Assembly: GCA_004794785.1 (NCBI GenBank)
Contig: SJOL01003881.1
Span: 149,399 to 213,398 of the forward strand
Source: Opisthorchis felineus
Lineage: Eukaryota > Platyhelminthes > Trematoda > Opisthorchiida > Opisthorchiidae
Reading direction: 5' to 3'
DNA: 64,000 bases
Under the pieces are notes generated by a model. That model saw nothing but the letters and a program-made list of their open reading frames with translations, had not been told where the DNA came from and ran no database searches. This document shows positions 1 through 13,400 of the stretch, piece by piece (position 1 is the stretch's first letter; each line of letters begins with the position of its first letter). Position numbers and translations under genes: made by a program.

Positions 1-1160
1 TCAGACTTGGGACTGAGTGCAACTCCCACACCGTAGATACCACAAGCCATTTCGTGAAGATCACCGGATAACGGAGAGGGAAATGTGAAAAATCTGAGCT
101 CGTCGTAAGCGGCTTGAGGTGCACGACCGAATTGGAGTATTGTATGCGTGTTTCGGAGACACAACGTACATCGACAGATAGGGAAAGCAAGGTTTCAGCA
201 AGATGCCTGTTGCCCAATATGACATAGAGTACGTACATTAAAGGCTGCAGTGTGGGTCAGATCTTTTGAGGTTAGTAGTTGATTTTGTTTATTTTTCTGG
301 GCGACGGTTTAGACACGGAACAGTGGCTAGGGGATTGGCAGGTGAGTTGGTGGCACTGCATCGTTCGATGGGTGGGCAGGGGGTGTAGGGAAGGCCGGTG
401 AGCGAACAGCTGCAAAGGCGAATGATACTTCCCGGTTTCCCACGCCGAAGAAGTGGGTTTGGTTAAGGTACACCACCTTGGGCCTTTGACTCAAAAGTAT
501 GACCCATAAGGCAATGGGAGGATGTAGGGTTTTGTTCGGGGACCCTGCCCCTAGCCTCTGACTAAAAAGTCTGATCCGATAGGCGGCGGTTGTTAGGGTT
601 TTCTTTGGAGACCCTGTCTGGAACAGATGACTCCATGGTCTGACCTGCTCGGCTGCAGGGGGCTAGTTTAACCCGAGAGCTCAGTGAGTAGGGTATTTCT
701 GTCTCACTCCTGATGCAGCTGTGTACAGCAGGTGCCTTTTGAGCAGCACCAGACCCTTTGGTTTTACAAGTATTTCGACCGTATTGAATAATGTGCTGGT
801 GGTCAAGGTCAACCTTTGGGATACCGGTGTGTGCGGTTTTTAGGGCCGACCTTTTTTAACCCGTCCTTTCCCAGGTGAAGGCAGCATCGCTGCTTCCATG
901 AATATGGACATGCTGGTCGCCTGGAGGAAACCCCTTACTGCCTTCATGCTCCCATTATGGAGGACAGAGGACCCCCAAACAGCCTCGTAGCAGGATTACT
1001 CGTAGTACGAGGTCTCGCTGCTATTGGTCTGACTGCTCCACTTTGACCTTCTTGGCATGGTTGCACCTTGTGTAACGAAGTTCCAGCCAGCGTACCCCAC
1101 TGGACCATTGCAACATTCAAGCCCGACCACCACGTCAAGGTGACAGCAGCGTTGGTGATA
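1..1160 (-). mobile_element. RTE/SR2-like non-LTR retrotransposon, 5' end and start of endonuclease domain (edge-truncated, decayed)
   Basis: Read on the minus strand, about 240 down to 1 encodes the start of an RTE-type apurinic endonuclease: NVRTL..IGQQAS, then after a frameshift LAETLLSLSVDV and the SETRIQ motif holding the catalytic Glu, then a second shift to GIYGVGVALSP. The segment to its right (about 300-1160) is the element's 5' leader. It is homologous, in opposite orientation, to 45060-45600; for example the motif GCAGCATCGCTGC lies near 881-895 here and recurs reverse-complemented near 45244. The element continues past position 1, so its RT domain is not seen. Two frameshifts make this copy inactive. 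Family assignment rests on the EN motifs and on the better-preserved copy at 45 kb; the exact right-hand boundary is approximate. Confidence 0.8.
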
Positions 1161-1370
1161 TCGAATGACGTCAAAGAATTCGTAATGATGGTTAGGAAAA
1201 GTGTCCGGTTGTGCAGCAGACATTTGGTTCGCGGAAGACATCCACCATCAGCAACTGCGGTAGCTCGGCATGTGGTACGCATGCCGACTTGTGATTTACG
1301 GAAACCTGTGACTGAAAACTTCCAAAAGTCTTGATCTTGTTGACGGATGAACTCCAGACCGTTTAGAGGG

Positions 1371-1540
1371 ACCCGAGACAGCTAAGTGGTTAAGGCGCGA
1401 ACTTACTGACCGGAAGGTCTGTGGTTCGAACCCAGTCGCGGCACCTTGGATGCTCTTGTTCAGGATTGGGCAACCAAGGAGGATCTCAGCCCTCGTGCTT
1501 CGTTCGGGTGGTACGGAAAGTGTGTTGCGGCTGAACGGTT
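1371..1540 (+). mobile_element. tRNA-derived SINE, copy 1
   Basis: The head reads like a tRNA: an A-box region AGCTAAGTGGTTAAGGCGCG, then GGAAGGTCTG and a perfect B box GGTTCGAACCC. A non-tRNA body follows, with ATCTCAGCCCTC and TTCGGGTGGTA in common with four other copies (2546, 12371, 14461, 23904). There is no intact acceptor stem or CCA end, so this is a Pol III-type SINE and not a working tRNA gene. It lies just right of the RTE 5' end. Confidence 0.75.
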
Positions 1541-2545
1541 GTTTTTTATTAGACCTTTAGGGTGGTGGGATCAGCCGCCCTTCTCATCCAGGAAACGGCG
1601 TCACTATTGCCGCATTGTAAATAACCCTCCCTCGATGGCTCGTGTTCACACCCCATAGTTTACACTCGTTAGGACACATCGTATACCAAAGGACCGTCTA
1701 CCCTAGAGGGTTTTCGCCCAGTCGTATGTCAAGTGAAGCTACCAGTCCACGAGCAAACAACGAGGTATGAAGTCCCTCCCTTACCAATTAACTCATTCTG
1801 GTTGGTGACTGCCCTCTCACCGGATATATAATCATCATCATCATCCTGAACGACATTACCCTTACCATACAACCATGAAGAAAGTGTGCACTAGTAAAGG
1901 AGTAAAGGGGAAATGGTGAGGGTTTAGTGGTGTCTGCACCTTGGGAGAACAAAGAGATAAACACGCATATGAACCTCAGCAACTAATTGAGCATACCGAA
2001 GTATGCCAATTCAGCATCGACACCGTTTCACCTACTAGGTTGGTTGCTGGATAGAGGTTTGATAAGCACAATCTTATGACCCTCCAAGTTGGGGGTTGGA
2101 ACATGTGCGGCACCTTGTTTCGTAAAAAAGTTCGACTGCTCCATTAGTCTTACGTCAGCCACCACTCATTGGGCTTCGAGCTACAGGCTTTGGTTGCGGA
2201 CCCAAACTCCAACTGTCTAGGTATGGGTAACCTGGCAATATCTCAGCTCACATAACGATTAAATACACAATCAGCTGTACCTTCATGCCGCATCCTATCA
2301 GATGGAAATCCCAGGAGGAGGTGCATCAATACTTGGTGGTCCTCAAATATACTACACCGTTGCACAACCAATGGTAGTGCTGCATCAAAACTATTGCACC
2401 CACTACAAAGCTCTCCACGCTCTGAGCTTTGTCAGACTAAAGCAGAAGCCTAACGGTAGTGAAATGATTGGGTCATTGCCGTCAGCGCGTGACTCATTCT
2501 CAGCTTCATTATCCTGCTTGAAGGATATTATAAATGAAAATAATA
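1541..2545. other. Intergenic stretch, no gene seen
   Basis: No exon or known element recognised. It holds a short ATC microsatellite (about 1835-1848). ORFs here are short and lack splice-site or composition support. Confidence 0.5.
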
Positions 2546-2711
2546 GCCATCCAGCTGTAACACCCTTTCGGTGCCCAACTGCCATGCCACCCGATTGAAG
2601 CAAGAGGGTTGGGATACTGTCAATTTAGCCAAGTCTAGACAGGTAGTCGAGGTGCTGAGTTCGAACCAGTCAGTAAGTTCGCGTCTTAAACACTGAGCTA
2701 TCTCGAGCTTG
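2546..2711 (-). mobile_element. tRNA-derived SINE, copy 2, upstream of METTL17
   Basis: Minus-strand copy of the same SINE: head CTCGAGATAGCTCAGTGTTT, B box GGTTCGAACTC, then the body ending GGTGTTACAGCTGG. It lacks about 20 bp between anticodon region and B box relative to copy 1. It ends about 210 bp before the METTL17 start codon and so lies in the presumed promoter or 5' region, in opposite orientation. Confidence 0.75.
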
Positions 2712-2880
2712 GAGGATAGTATAGCCTCTGGAATCATTGTATGTTCGTGCGCAGTTTATAGCTGAATAGCTAACTGAACAGGATGTACTCAGCTATTTGG
2801 GCCACGCATTTTTCGCTAGAAAGGAAACATTTTTGATGTTTCAGCATGATCGGTTGTGCTTTCTGTCACTGCTCCTGAAC

Positions 2881-2890
2881 TTTTTTATAG
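2881..2890 (+). promoter_or_regulatory. Candidate 5' splice acceptor (leader exon or spliced-leader trans-splice site) for METTL17
   Basis: TTTTTTATAG forms a pyrimidine tract ending in AG, 33 nt before the METTL17 ATG. An in-frame TGA (2906-2908) lies between it and the ATG. Flukes are known to trans-splice a leader onto many mRNAs; use of this site is inference. Confidence 0.35.
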
Positions 2891-2923
2891 GTGTTTCCTC
2901 CTATATGAGCTGGTGTGGAAACG

Positions 2924-3220
2924 ATGAGCTATTCCTCAAAACTTGTGAAGGGCGCACTCCGATACCGGACAGCAAAAACTCTAGAAACTGTATTGGGTAC
3001 CAATACCTCAGCTGATCCAGAGGGGTCGTCACCCAGTGCCACATCCAGACTGAAGCTACACCCGTGCTTCTTGTCGCTCCCAGCATTGGCTCTTCCAGCA
3101 CAGTTGGACAGGGCAGCTATCAACTATCTTCGTGAGCATTCGCTGTCCTCCCCTAGGGCGATCGAAAATCGTGCTGAACTTATGAATAATTACCTCTGGT
3201 CACGCCAGCTGTCATTTGAT
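2924..3220 (+). CDS. METTL17: METTL17 exon 1 (residues 1-99)
   Basis: Starts MSYSSK and carries the presumed mitochondrial presequence plus the conserved YLWSR block. The donor is GTAAGT at 3221, phase 0. An alternative upstream coding start is blocked by TGA at 2906-2908 in this frame. Confidence 0.88.
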
Positions 3221-6200
3221 GTAAGTATTTGTCAAATTGGTGTCACGCTATTCCCACAATGATCTGAACTATATTCTGATCACATATTATTGCATGTCCT
3301 TGTCCGTGACAGTTGTCGTTTGTGGCTGGCAATTTTACGAGTCCCGTTCTTACCTGGTTCAATTGGGTCACGAAATGAATATATCTGATCAAACCTCATA
3401 AAAATCTAGAACTGTTCGCACGTGCGTGACTCATATTTCTCAGTGCACAGGTTTCCTCAACGTACAAACCATCTGGATAAATTAACTGACAACCGAAACT
3501 CTTGTCTGTGAGAGCTTCGCACCACGAGATGGAAGCGGTGAGTACGAAACCAAACATCGTGGGATATTTTTACTTTCCAGGATGGGTCCGCGTGGTTCTC
3601 CTTATACATGACTTCCAGCTGTACAGAGCCCGGCATGCAGTTGCTTCCATCCCGAACCGTGCTACGAAGTTTTTCCTTTTTTGCACAAGGTATTATGTTG
3701 GACAGGCTTCTGGAAGCTTTCCAGTTAATATATTTTCGCTACAGCACTTCGCTCACTAGTTCACTAGGGAATGAGCCACAAGTCACTCGGTGGTCTCACT
3801 GTAAAATCGCAGACCTTCAGAATTTCGCCTCTTCGAACTATCAACCTCGCTGTGGGAAGTTAGTGCACACGGAGCCAACATAGCTTTTCCAGACTTGGTC
3901 TTTTCGAAACATACAGTAATTCCTTTCCCCTGAGGGTGAGTATACGCGGCTAAGAGTCCGCAACTGGTTCCCATTTGGTCTGCATCTCCTGTGCGGTTCA
4001 GAAGAAAGTCCCTCTCCTATGAATTACCAAAACACCTCATTTCTTCTTGACATTTCTGTTGGGAACTACCGTTTTGAGTGGGGCAATACAAAATATCAGT
4101 TTTTCATTCGCTAGGTTGAATTTGTCGGCGTAAATGTTTACACCGTACACTTCAAAAACTCCGGACTTGAATAAAGAACATTCTTGAGGCCACTCCATGA
4201 ACGTCAACTTCACTTATCAGTGCGTCCTTGGGTTTATGGGAATGGATATACCTCTTCGGACTTGTTTGTTGTTGCATCTAGGCCGTGGAACAAATGGTTT
4301 CCAGTGGCTCCCGCTTTTTGGGACGCCTAGTAGTGACCAATTTTATTTGATTGTATTGACCTTCCCCTTTCTGCAGACTCAGGCCATTCAACGTACATTA
4401 AGTTCTGACGGGGGTGTACCGGAAGTCGGCGATGTTGACACATGTGATCCCGAGTTGGCTCAAGCTGTTGAATGTCATTCTGAGGAGCAACTTACTCAAA
4501 TTCGTCAAGGAGCTCTGAGGAAGGTGAAGCAAGAGGCCCTTGATGAGTGGAAATCGCTAACGTAAGTCTTCCCTCCGCTATTACTGGAATTTGTCATTCT
4601 TTTGCAGTACATCTACCAGATCATGGAAAATGAACTGCATTCCGTCCATGTTTTTCTCTAACGATGTAACGACGGTTTTCACTGATGAATACCTGCCCCT
4701 AAATGCTACACGACACTTCTAAATGTGATCATTAATGTATTTTTTCTGTTGTCTTGTAAGAGCTCATCATCATCACAAGACGAGACTCAATAAGCGTGAT
4801 AGGTTTTCCGTTTTTCTGGAGTATTTTGTTCAGAAGCGTGTATTTCCCTGTATTTGCTGCAAGGCTCATTTTTTACCTTCTAACTAGAACTGACTTGTGT
4901 TGGATTTCAAAGTAAACCTTGCGCGGGAGTTGGCAAGCTGTTCCATCCTTGTATGCCTCATGGATCTCTGGGTAGATTTGAGCCCACGGTATTCCGGATA
5001 GCAGTTTGAACTTCACTGGCGAGTTTCCGACGGTACCGTTTGGTGTTTCCAGTTGAGAAGGGGGAGGGTGACGTTGAGTACATCCTTGAAGACAGATGGC
5101 GACGTTGATGCACATAGTTATATGTTTGTTGCCAAATTCCATGTCTATATTTTGGGTATCGAAATCATTGCTTCCGGGTAATAATTTGATACACGCAGCT
5201 CATGACCAGAACCCGCAGTTAGCGATGTTGAAAACACCCAATCCAATGTTACCAGGGCAGCCTCCGGTGCACAGCGAACAGCAAGTTTTAAACCATGAAT
5301 ATACCAAGTATTGACACACGCAGCGACAACATATTTAATTTATGGAGGCAGAGTTTTTCACAATGTCACGGTAGAATATTGATGAGGAGGCGAGAAGCGC
5401 CGAGCTATAAATGCGCGATCCTAATTGGCCGAAATTTTGATCAGTCAGGGCATGTCTTCGTCAGGTTCGTAACTGGCATGTAACAGGTTCGTCTAATCGA
5501 CGTGATGTTCGGTTATTTAAAGCCGCTAGCCATGTATGGTCTGTAGCCCAACTTGATCAAGTATAAGGCTTCCTGAGTGGTCAACATTCAATGGTACGCT
5601 TTTGGCGTTGTTCCCCAGACTCAGAACGTCAGTGCACCATTTTCTGGAGGACCAATAACCCCCTCACACTTTTCCTTCTTTACATCAATGGTTTATCGCC
5701 TGTTTCTTCGCGAATTCATGCTTCCACCAAAGACTACTTTTCATCCATCTTCGTTTACTTCTGAACACACTGCCATTCACGGATTATACAACAACCCTGC
5801 TCCAGCAATCACACCGACCTTGCCAAAACTTCTCGAGTGGGACATGTCTGTAAGAACGTTGAACCGATCCAGGTTCTTTCGTCATTCACCCCTCTTCGGC
5901 ATTTTCCACCTCACATTCACTCTGGTTAGACCACTGCGCATTTCTCCTCGTTCGCGTCACTTAGACTCATGTTTACGAGTAACCTTTCCTGGTCCGCTTG
6001 TATCAAGGTCTTCGCCAATCGTGCCTCTAGGAATGTTGGTGTTGCATTCGAGCTCGCATATGCTTCAGCTCGGCCCATCTTCTCTACACATCTCGAATTT
6101 ACCTTATTCTGGAATATTGCTGTCTTGTTTGGAGTGCTTCTGTCCTATCTGTCTCTATTCCCTTCAGACCAAAGTTGAACGCCTCACTGGCACATTCGCT

Positions 6201-7386
6201 CTAACCGATAACGTGCAAAATATTATCGTCAGGACTTGGATTCTCCTGCTTTTCTAGCATAGGAGATGTTCTTTGCAGCTAGCGTCCTCCCTCCCACTTC
6301 CTCAATTTGTTGGCCACGCGGCGTGCCCATTCGCACCGAATTTTCCCTGTCAAGTCGATTCCTCACTCCTCTACCTCTTGCTCTTTGTGGGACTTTCTCC
6401 CGTTTTCTGTGTACCCAAACGCATTCAGCTTTCCACCCGCTGAGTTAATGCGTGCCTCCTTAAACCACCATGGCGTCTTTACCATGTTTTAAGGTGTGTT
6501 TTGCTACTTTAACAAGTGGTCTGACCGTGGTCACTACGTACTGTGTACAGAAGTGAGCTGAAGGACTGAGTGTTTTAGACCACCGGGTAAACACAGAAGG
6601 GTATATATAGCGCTGGTGGACAAGTGCGGTTTTTTAATTGATGTTTGTTGATATCCATTCGAACGTTATTTACCTGGAGGGGGTAGTGATGAGAATCGGC
6701 TCACCTGGTTTGTATAACTACGTAGGCCTATGAATTTTAACGCTTTGACAGTTATTTGTCTGGAACAGGCCAGTTACCTGAATTTCCCCAGTTCGAGCCA
6801 TTTCTCAGGCATCCCAGAACACGTACGTGAAAGGGAAACAAGTTTATCTGGATTTCCTTTTTCTTGGTTATATTCTCTGTAGCTCTGAACCCGGTTGATC
6901 CGGACTGTAGGTCTTCACAGACCGTCGGTTTTCAATTGGGAGTATTGATATGTGGGTTCAGCTGGACAGACTGAGGAACAAACTGTGTTGAAGAATAATA
7001 GTTTCATTCAGCTTACTCTTTAGGACCACTGCACCGAATGCGTTTGATGTGTCACTGCTCAACCACGCTATTTCATGCGTTGTTCGTATCCACCAGATCG
7101 AACTGAAGATGATAGTGGCTGATCGCAGAAAAACAAACCGCTTGATTAACAAAGGCATGCTTGGCTGTTTTATGGTTTTCATCTGGATGACATTCACTGT
7201 AAAATCCATTTGAGGACCGGTACCTAGTTTTCCCACCAAACACACTCTTAATACTGAACTAGGCAGATCGATCTGCGTTGTCTTTTGGGTATGCATATTC
7301 CTAAACTGAGGGGCTCGTGCTAATCCCTGCTCGTTTACTAATGTAGCTGCTCCACTTGACCCCATAAACCTTCTGTTATTATTATC

Positions 7387-7421
<35 letters not shown>

Positions 7422-10400
7422 ACCAGATATTCAGGACACAACTGTGAACTTTATCTGACCGCGCGCCTGGCACCTAACTTTGCGTCCGTCTGCCGAGTAT
7501 TGTATGAAATTCGAAAACGATGTCCGAAATTTATCCCCCGCAATTTGTTTGACTTTGGTTCGGGACTGGGTACGGTCACATGGTAGGTCATTAGACTCGT
7601 TAGCTGACCTGATCAGTTTATGTGTTTTATCAATCAGGCTCACTTGGATCCTTCATTAGTTACGTTCATAAATTTGTTTGACCAACCCAGTTGTTTAACA
7701 TATTCTCTTTCAGCCTACGAGCGCCCGTTGCTGCATCATCCCCATTTTTTCTTTGTGCAATGTTAGGTTACCGTGCGAAAGCTTTTGTAGCAGCAGGCGT
7801 TTCTCACTGATCGTTCGACTGAGGAGATTCGGACTCATGACTACTAATTGAGGAGGGCGTAGTAACCAATTTCTTAACTTGCGATAGGTGATCGATTATC
7901 GTATGTTGTGGTAGACATCAAACCAATGTACACTCGTGGTTCTTGCTTCAGACCGGGACGAAAACCCCGTTTCATGTGCAGCTGGTAGCAGAAATATCTG
8001 GCACAGTTTCGGTCAGACGCTAGCACGTGCAAGGCACCCAGTTAATTCCGTTGATCTTGCTTAATGTTCCTGTTGATGAGATCCCCTCTAACGTCGCTTT
8101 TCAAGCAGAATCCTCCGACTTGTCGTACAAATTATTTCGGATCCAGAACGCACAGGACCGTTGCTGTTCGTGCGAAAAGTATCCCCTGAACACTGGCTGC
8201 GATGTTTGCGGATTTTGCATTATATCCGAAGGCCCACGCCTCATAACTGCTTCCTCAGGCGAACAAATTTTTTCCGTCTACTTTCTCTTACACGTCTACT
8301 CAATGGATACTTCCTTCCCTGAAGGTTATCAACAAACCGTAGAATTTCAGTGGACAACAATGAGTGAATCTTCAAGACCCAGTAAAAAAACAAGGGCTAA
8401 AGCAGTCACTGAGTTACATGTATACTCACAGTTGAACTGATAAATTGAGTCTTATAATTTAATTACTGCAGTGATGAACGGCTACATAAAAGCCTCTTCA
8501 ATTCTGTGATACGTTTCACAAATTAACTGAAGTACCCCCATCTATCGCTAAGTATATTCATCTATCTTTTAGAATAGTAAATCCCTCTTCAACTTCCAAG
8601 GTAAATCAATGGATATCAGTGCGTGGGACTAATTTTCCTAATAGAATCTAGTATCCTGCTTGCCAATGCTATACCGGTTTTATGCGAAAAATTTGATACC
8701 TACTTTGTTTCCAGCGACTCGTGTTGTTTTCGCATTTATGCAATTAACTGATACCAATGCAATAGTCTTCCGGAGCAGGGACTTCTCACGGGTAACGGCC
8801 AAACTGATCTTGTTCTGAGGGTGATCTTTACTGAGTGGAAATACTTTTCAACGACTGCGCGAGTGAACAATATGATACATTTATCATTTTTTCATGAAAA
8901 CACAAAGTGGCATTGATGTTAGTGCATTTATACTGTGAGCCTCCGACATACAAAAATCCACTACCTCACTAAGGTAGGAATCTTCCGTTAGGAAGACTGT
9001 CACCCTAGGGACGCTACCTGAAAAGACCCTACAACGTCTGATATGATCCGTTTGTGCATCTCTTGACTTTCACATGTATTGCTTAATTCAGCAAACTTCC
9101 GGATTCATTTTTCCAAAAGCATTACATCGACTGGCAATGCTCCCTTGGTTATCGGCTTCCGGAATCATACCGTAGCATGCCAAAGATTGCTTCAGGTCGC
9201 CATACTATGAACACAGATTTTAAAACGGTTTTAACTGGTGGGAATTCAGCGATCGTTTTCTTCCCAGCTAGTTTAGGGAAACACAGAGTACTTGATGCGA
9301 CAAAAGGCGTCATTTTAGCCTTCAGTTTGCTTCGTTTGTTCATTCCGCTCTATAGTCAATTCTTCAAACCTGATTCGTGCAGATACATCTGCGCTAATAA
9401 AGAGATCGCTTTGATGACAACCTTTCTACCCTAATTAAGCAGGGCTGGAATTCTCGATGTTGACATTCAGGACTCAAGTTTTTGAAGAAACCAGGTGACT
9501 GATGAATGGACCGATTAAAATACGGGAGAATGAGATGGTAGATAAGACTAATAAAACAACTTGTTTACGGTTTAAAGTGGTTAATAATGGTGATGTTCAA
9601 AACTATTCACAGTCCAATAGGCTGTTTAGCGTTTGTTGTTTCCTTTTAGTTTAAAGCGCGATAGAATTGTTAACGCGGCACTCTCCCAACTCGTTGTACT
9701 CCGCTAGGATCACTATGACCAGTCTAGAACAAGGACGAAATGAAATATAACTTCTCTCTAGCGTAAAGCAAAGTCTATGGTCCTCGGACAAGGTTGGGAG
9801 ACCCTTGGATTGGCAACACATATATCGTGACCACGGGTCTGCTTTGGTAGCAAATGACTCGGTAGAAAATATTTAAAAGCAGTGAGGTCGGGGTTATCAG
9901 CCTAATTAAACGTTGGATGAATGTAACCAGCAATCCACCCTCCGGTATTTGAAGCTTTCAAATGTGGAGGCTTTTATTCCTATCTTGAAGCCTTAAAATC
10001 TCCCTCCCGTTGGAGCCACTGGCCTACGGTTTCGCACTAAAAAGTGTCTCGGTCCTTAAAATGAAAAAAAGGAATAAAAAACGAGGGAACTAACGAATTG
10101 TTGCATGGTTGCCCCAACCCCCCTAAAGAGGCCAAACAAATTTAGCCACTTCTTAAGGTGGTCTCTCGTAAAACAGTGGTAACCACTGAGAAGTATTTCA
10201 AGAGACCAACTAAATGTGATCACCTCTCAGGGTTGGTCTCTTTTTACAGTGGCTATCCAGAGAGCGACATCCGCTGCTGTGTGGAGATTTTTGAAGCCTT
10301 TCCAATAATACCATTTGCTTAGCATGTGGTGAAACTGACGCGCTATCCTTGGTCGCACACTAAATTGTGCGACTACTTCAGGCGAAACCTCAGTTCGTGG

Positions 10401-13400
10401 GGGTCTGTATTATGCCGTCCTCCAGAAGGTGCAGTCGTGTAGCAGTATTACATGGCACCTACTATTGTCTTTCAGGAGACACCGCCATCATCGGATGAAG
10501 ATAGAGGCTGCAATCTTTCAGCTACCCTGCCAAGAGTGCTCGTCGTGCCATTTGTATGAGTCCTCTGACATTCGGATTGGGTCGCTTTGATTCAGTCGAC
10601 TTACACACAGCATGATTGGATTAGAGTAGAGCGGCAGAAAAGTCAGGTATTTGCAATTTTCCACGGTGACTGGACCTAGCTCGTCTGGATTCAGATTCCT
10701 CCTTGTCATTCTGTGCGTGTTGAGTACAGTCTCAACCCCAGATGAAGACAACTACATCGTTCACAGCTTCTTCATCGGCTTCCCGTTCGTATCTGTAACT
10801 GCGGGCAGATCAGTCGAGTTCCGTTGACTGCAATCCGCCGATTTTTCTTATCCGTCTCTTGTTGAGCTTGCTGATTATTTCAGTGCTTACGGTATACAAA
10901 AGCAATCGAGGATTCACCTTCTCTAACATGTGTGGTCCCGTTCTATTTCAAGGTATTGTTTGATCACTTATTTTCTCCTACTACGCTAATTACCTTCAGT
11001 TGCTAGGCTGTTCACGTTTGCTGATGTTTTATCTTTTCGTTGGAGACTCTAGAAATGAGCCTGATATGCAACAGTACTGCCTTCTCGGAACAACTGAACC
11101 TGCGTTCCGAATCTGTAAAGTCTGCAACACCTAACTTTTCCTTGCAACCAAGAACATTCCAGTGTAGCAGTAGCTGTTGATGGAATAAATAAATTCACTC
11201 GTGAGCGAACTTGTGCACTGGTACTATAGAAGCGGGTTGTGTCTACCCATCTGCACACATCCACAAGATTATTAAAAAGGCCATTAGAATGGAGTGTGAC
11301 TTAACTATATTCACTACTACAACACTTAAACCAAGACTCATAGTTGTCTGTCTTTTCAGAACCGCTCACCTTTTACAGCCATAAAATGTCATTCGCTTAT
11401 GAATTCAGGCAGCTATTTTGTATGGATGAAACTGACCCAGGGTGGTCACTGTGTTACTTCGCAAAGTAACGTAGTCCCAATTAGTAAGCTCACTTGCGTT
11501 GATAACTGCCGTCCCCTTGGTGGGGATCCGGTACGAGATGTAGCAACAGTTAGTATACTCTTCGAATACATTGCAGTGGCGCAATCATTTGTGTTTCGGT
11601 CTCATGCTGCTGTCTTTACTTTGTAACTGCCCCGACTTCCGCTGGGAAAATTTGATCAGCATGGCGTCACGGAGCTAATTAAGCCATCACCTCAAGGCAC
11701 GGCTTTCTCTCCATCAACCTTCCTTCACTTGACCAACGAAGAAGCATATTTTCGGTGCATATGTTAAACTGATGAGATGAATTGAATTGCGACTTCTACT
11801 ACATTTTCTCAGCTTACAAGCACAGACATGTTCGACATTTGAGCACATGTTTGTTTGCCTCACCAAAATGAGACCAGGGAGCTGTATGAAACTCAAACGT
11901 TTGTTCGATCTTTATCCACACAAATTCTATGTTTTCAATTATATGGTCCAGCCTGCATTTCCTTACTTCAGATGTTGTTTATTTTCCAAGGGCTCTCAAT
12001 ACTGTATGGCCGGTTGGTTGTGTGAAGGAGCACCTAATGTTTGAACCCTCAGCTGATATGACCAGATTATCGGAGTTTATGTTACGGAAAAACCTCGTTG
12101 TCAAATCCACAGAAACCATTTTCCCCGGCGTGTATCACAGACGTTTCATGCCATCTAGTTCAGTGAGTGACTCGTTTTTGTGATTTGTAATTATCAACTG
12201 ATCTGTGATTTTTCATCGAACATTTTTCTCGTATTCCCGGACCACTGGTAATTGCTCTATCAGACAATAATACAAAGAATTAGTACGACTAAAACTGACC
12301 TATATTCGACTATCGTCCAGCTTCTACACTCCTTCGGCGCATAGCTGCGATGCTCCCTAAAGAATGTATGCGGACTCAATTACCGCCAGGTTGCCGAAGC
12401 CTAGACAGGAGCGGTTGAGTTGCTGGGGTTGGGTTCGAACCACGGACTTTCCGACCAGTAAGTTCGTACTTTAATCGCGGAACTATCCACAGCTCTAGAA
12501 TGGAAACCCTTACACGAGAACCAGCTTTCAATGAAGTCCGGATTTCTAACCTCCCAAACTCGCCAGTACTGTTAAAAATAGCGAACGATGTATTCTTGGA
12601 CACCACTTCACCGAGAATCTCGTGTGAAAGAATACCACGCTATCGCTGTTAAGTCGGTGTCTTTACTTTTACCACCATCAATATATTCCCGTTTGTTCTT
12701 ACCGTAGACGGGACATTCTGTACTTTATAAACGTGAACGCTTTTATTGACAATTGTTGTGCAATTGTTCACCGAAATTATCGTACATTGCGACCCATCTA
12801 AACGCATTAAAACTAGCTTGCAGTTATGCTATTCTCGGATGCAAGGCTTACCGGACAGGCTTCGTCCGTCAAGGTTCCTTAAAACTTCACATTCGTATTA
12901 GAATTGTATAGCTTTCTCGCTCTGTTCATTTGGTTTGCTAAACTTTTTGCCTTTGCTACTCCCCTGATTTTTTCTCACAGTATCCATATGAATAACTTTC
13001 AGTGTTGAGTCGATCGTCGACATAATCTTTTTAGGTACCCCTAAGGGATACAGTGCAAGACTCATCTCATAACGAAAACTGGTGACAATGAAGAATTGCC
13101 TAAAGAGCCTGTGGAAGTCACTGATTGGCACTAAATACCAACCATCGAACTGTTAGCAGAGACTATGTGATCTGTTGCATCGGCTTCTGTTGAGGATCCG
13201 GCACATTGCTCTTATCGTATTGCAAATCCTTCGGGATCCTGAATTACTCCTACCGTTGAGCACGTATTATTAAAGGATGCCATTTATTATCATATCTATC
13301 CCCCCTATTTTCTACAGCAACACTATGATCTAGTCGTCAGCGCTCACAGCTTGATGGAATTGCCGGGAACAAAATCACGCCAGCGAGTTTTATCGAATCT

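Larger units (their letters stand above)
4562..7426 (+). other. METTL17 intron 2
   Basis: 2865-bp GT-AG intron. Apart from the CR1 remnant and the TTA microsatellite before the acceptor, nothing recognised. Confidence 0.7.

Noticed and set aside
1371..1445. Possible tRNA gene
   Set aside because: A and B boxes are good but acceptor and anticodon stems do not pair, and the same head is repeated with a common SINE body at four other sites.
5577..6257. 226-codon plus-strand ORF as a host gene
   Set aside because: Its second half overlaps CR1 RT blocks readable in the other frames, so it is a frame of a dead LINE.
7000..7473. 171-codon minus-strand ORF with poly-Asn
   Set aside because: Antisense to METTL17 exon 3 and the TTA microsatellite; the Asn run is the repeat itself.
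8027..8440. 137-codon plus-strand ORF with several cysteines
   Set aside because: METTL17 exons 3 and 4 join directly in phase across it, and its spacing fits no zinc-binding motif I know.
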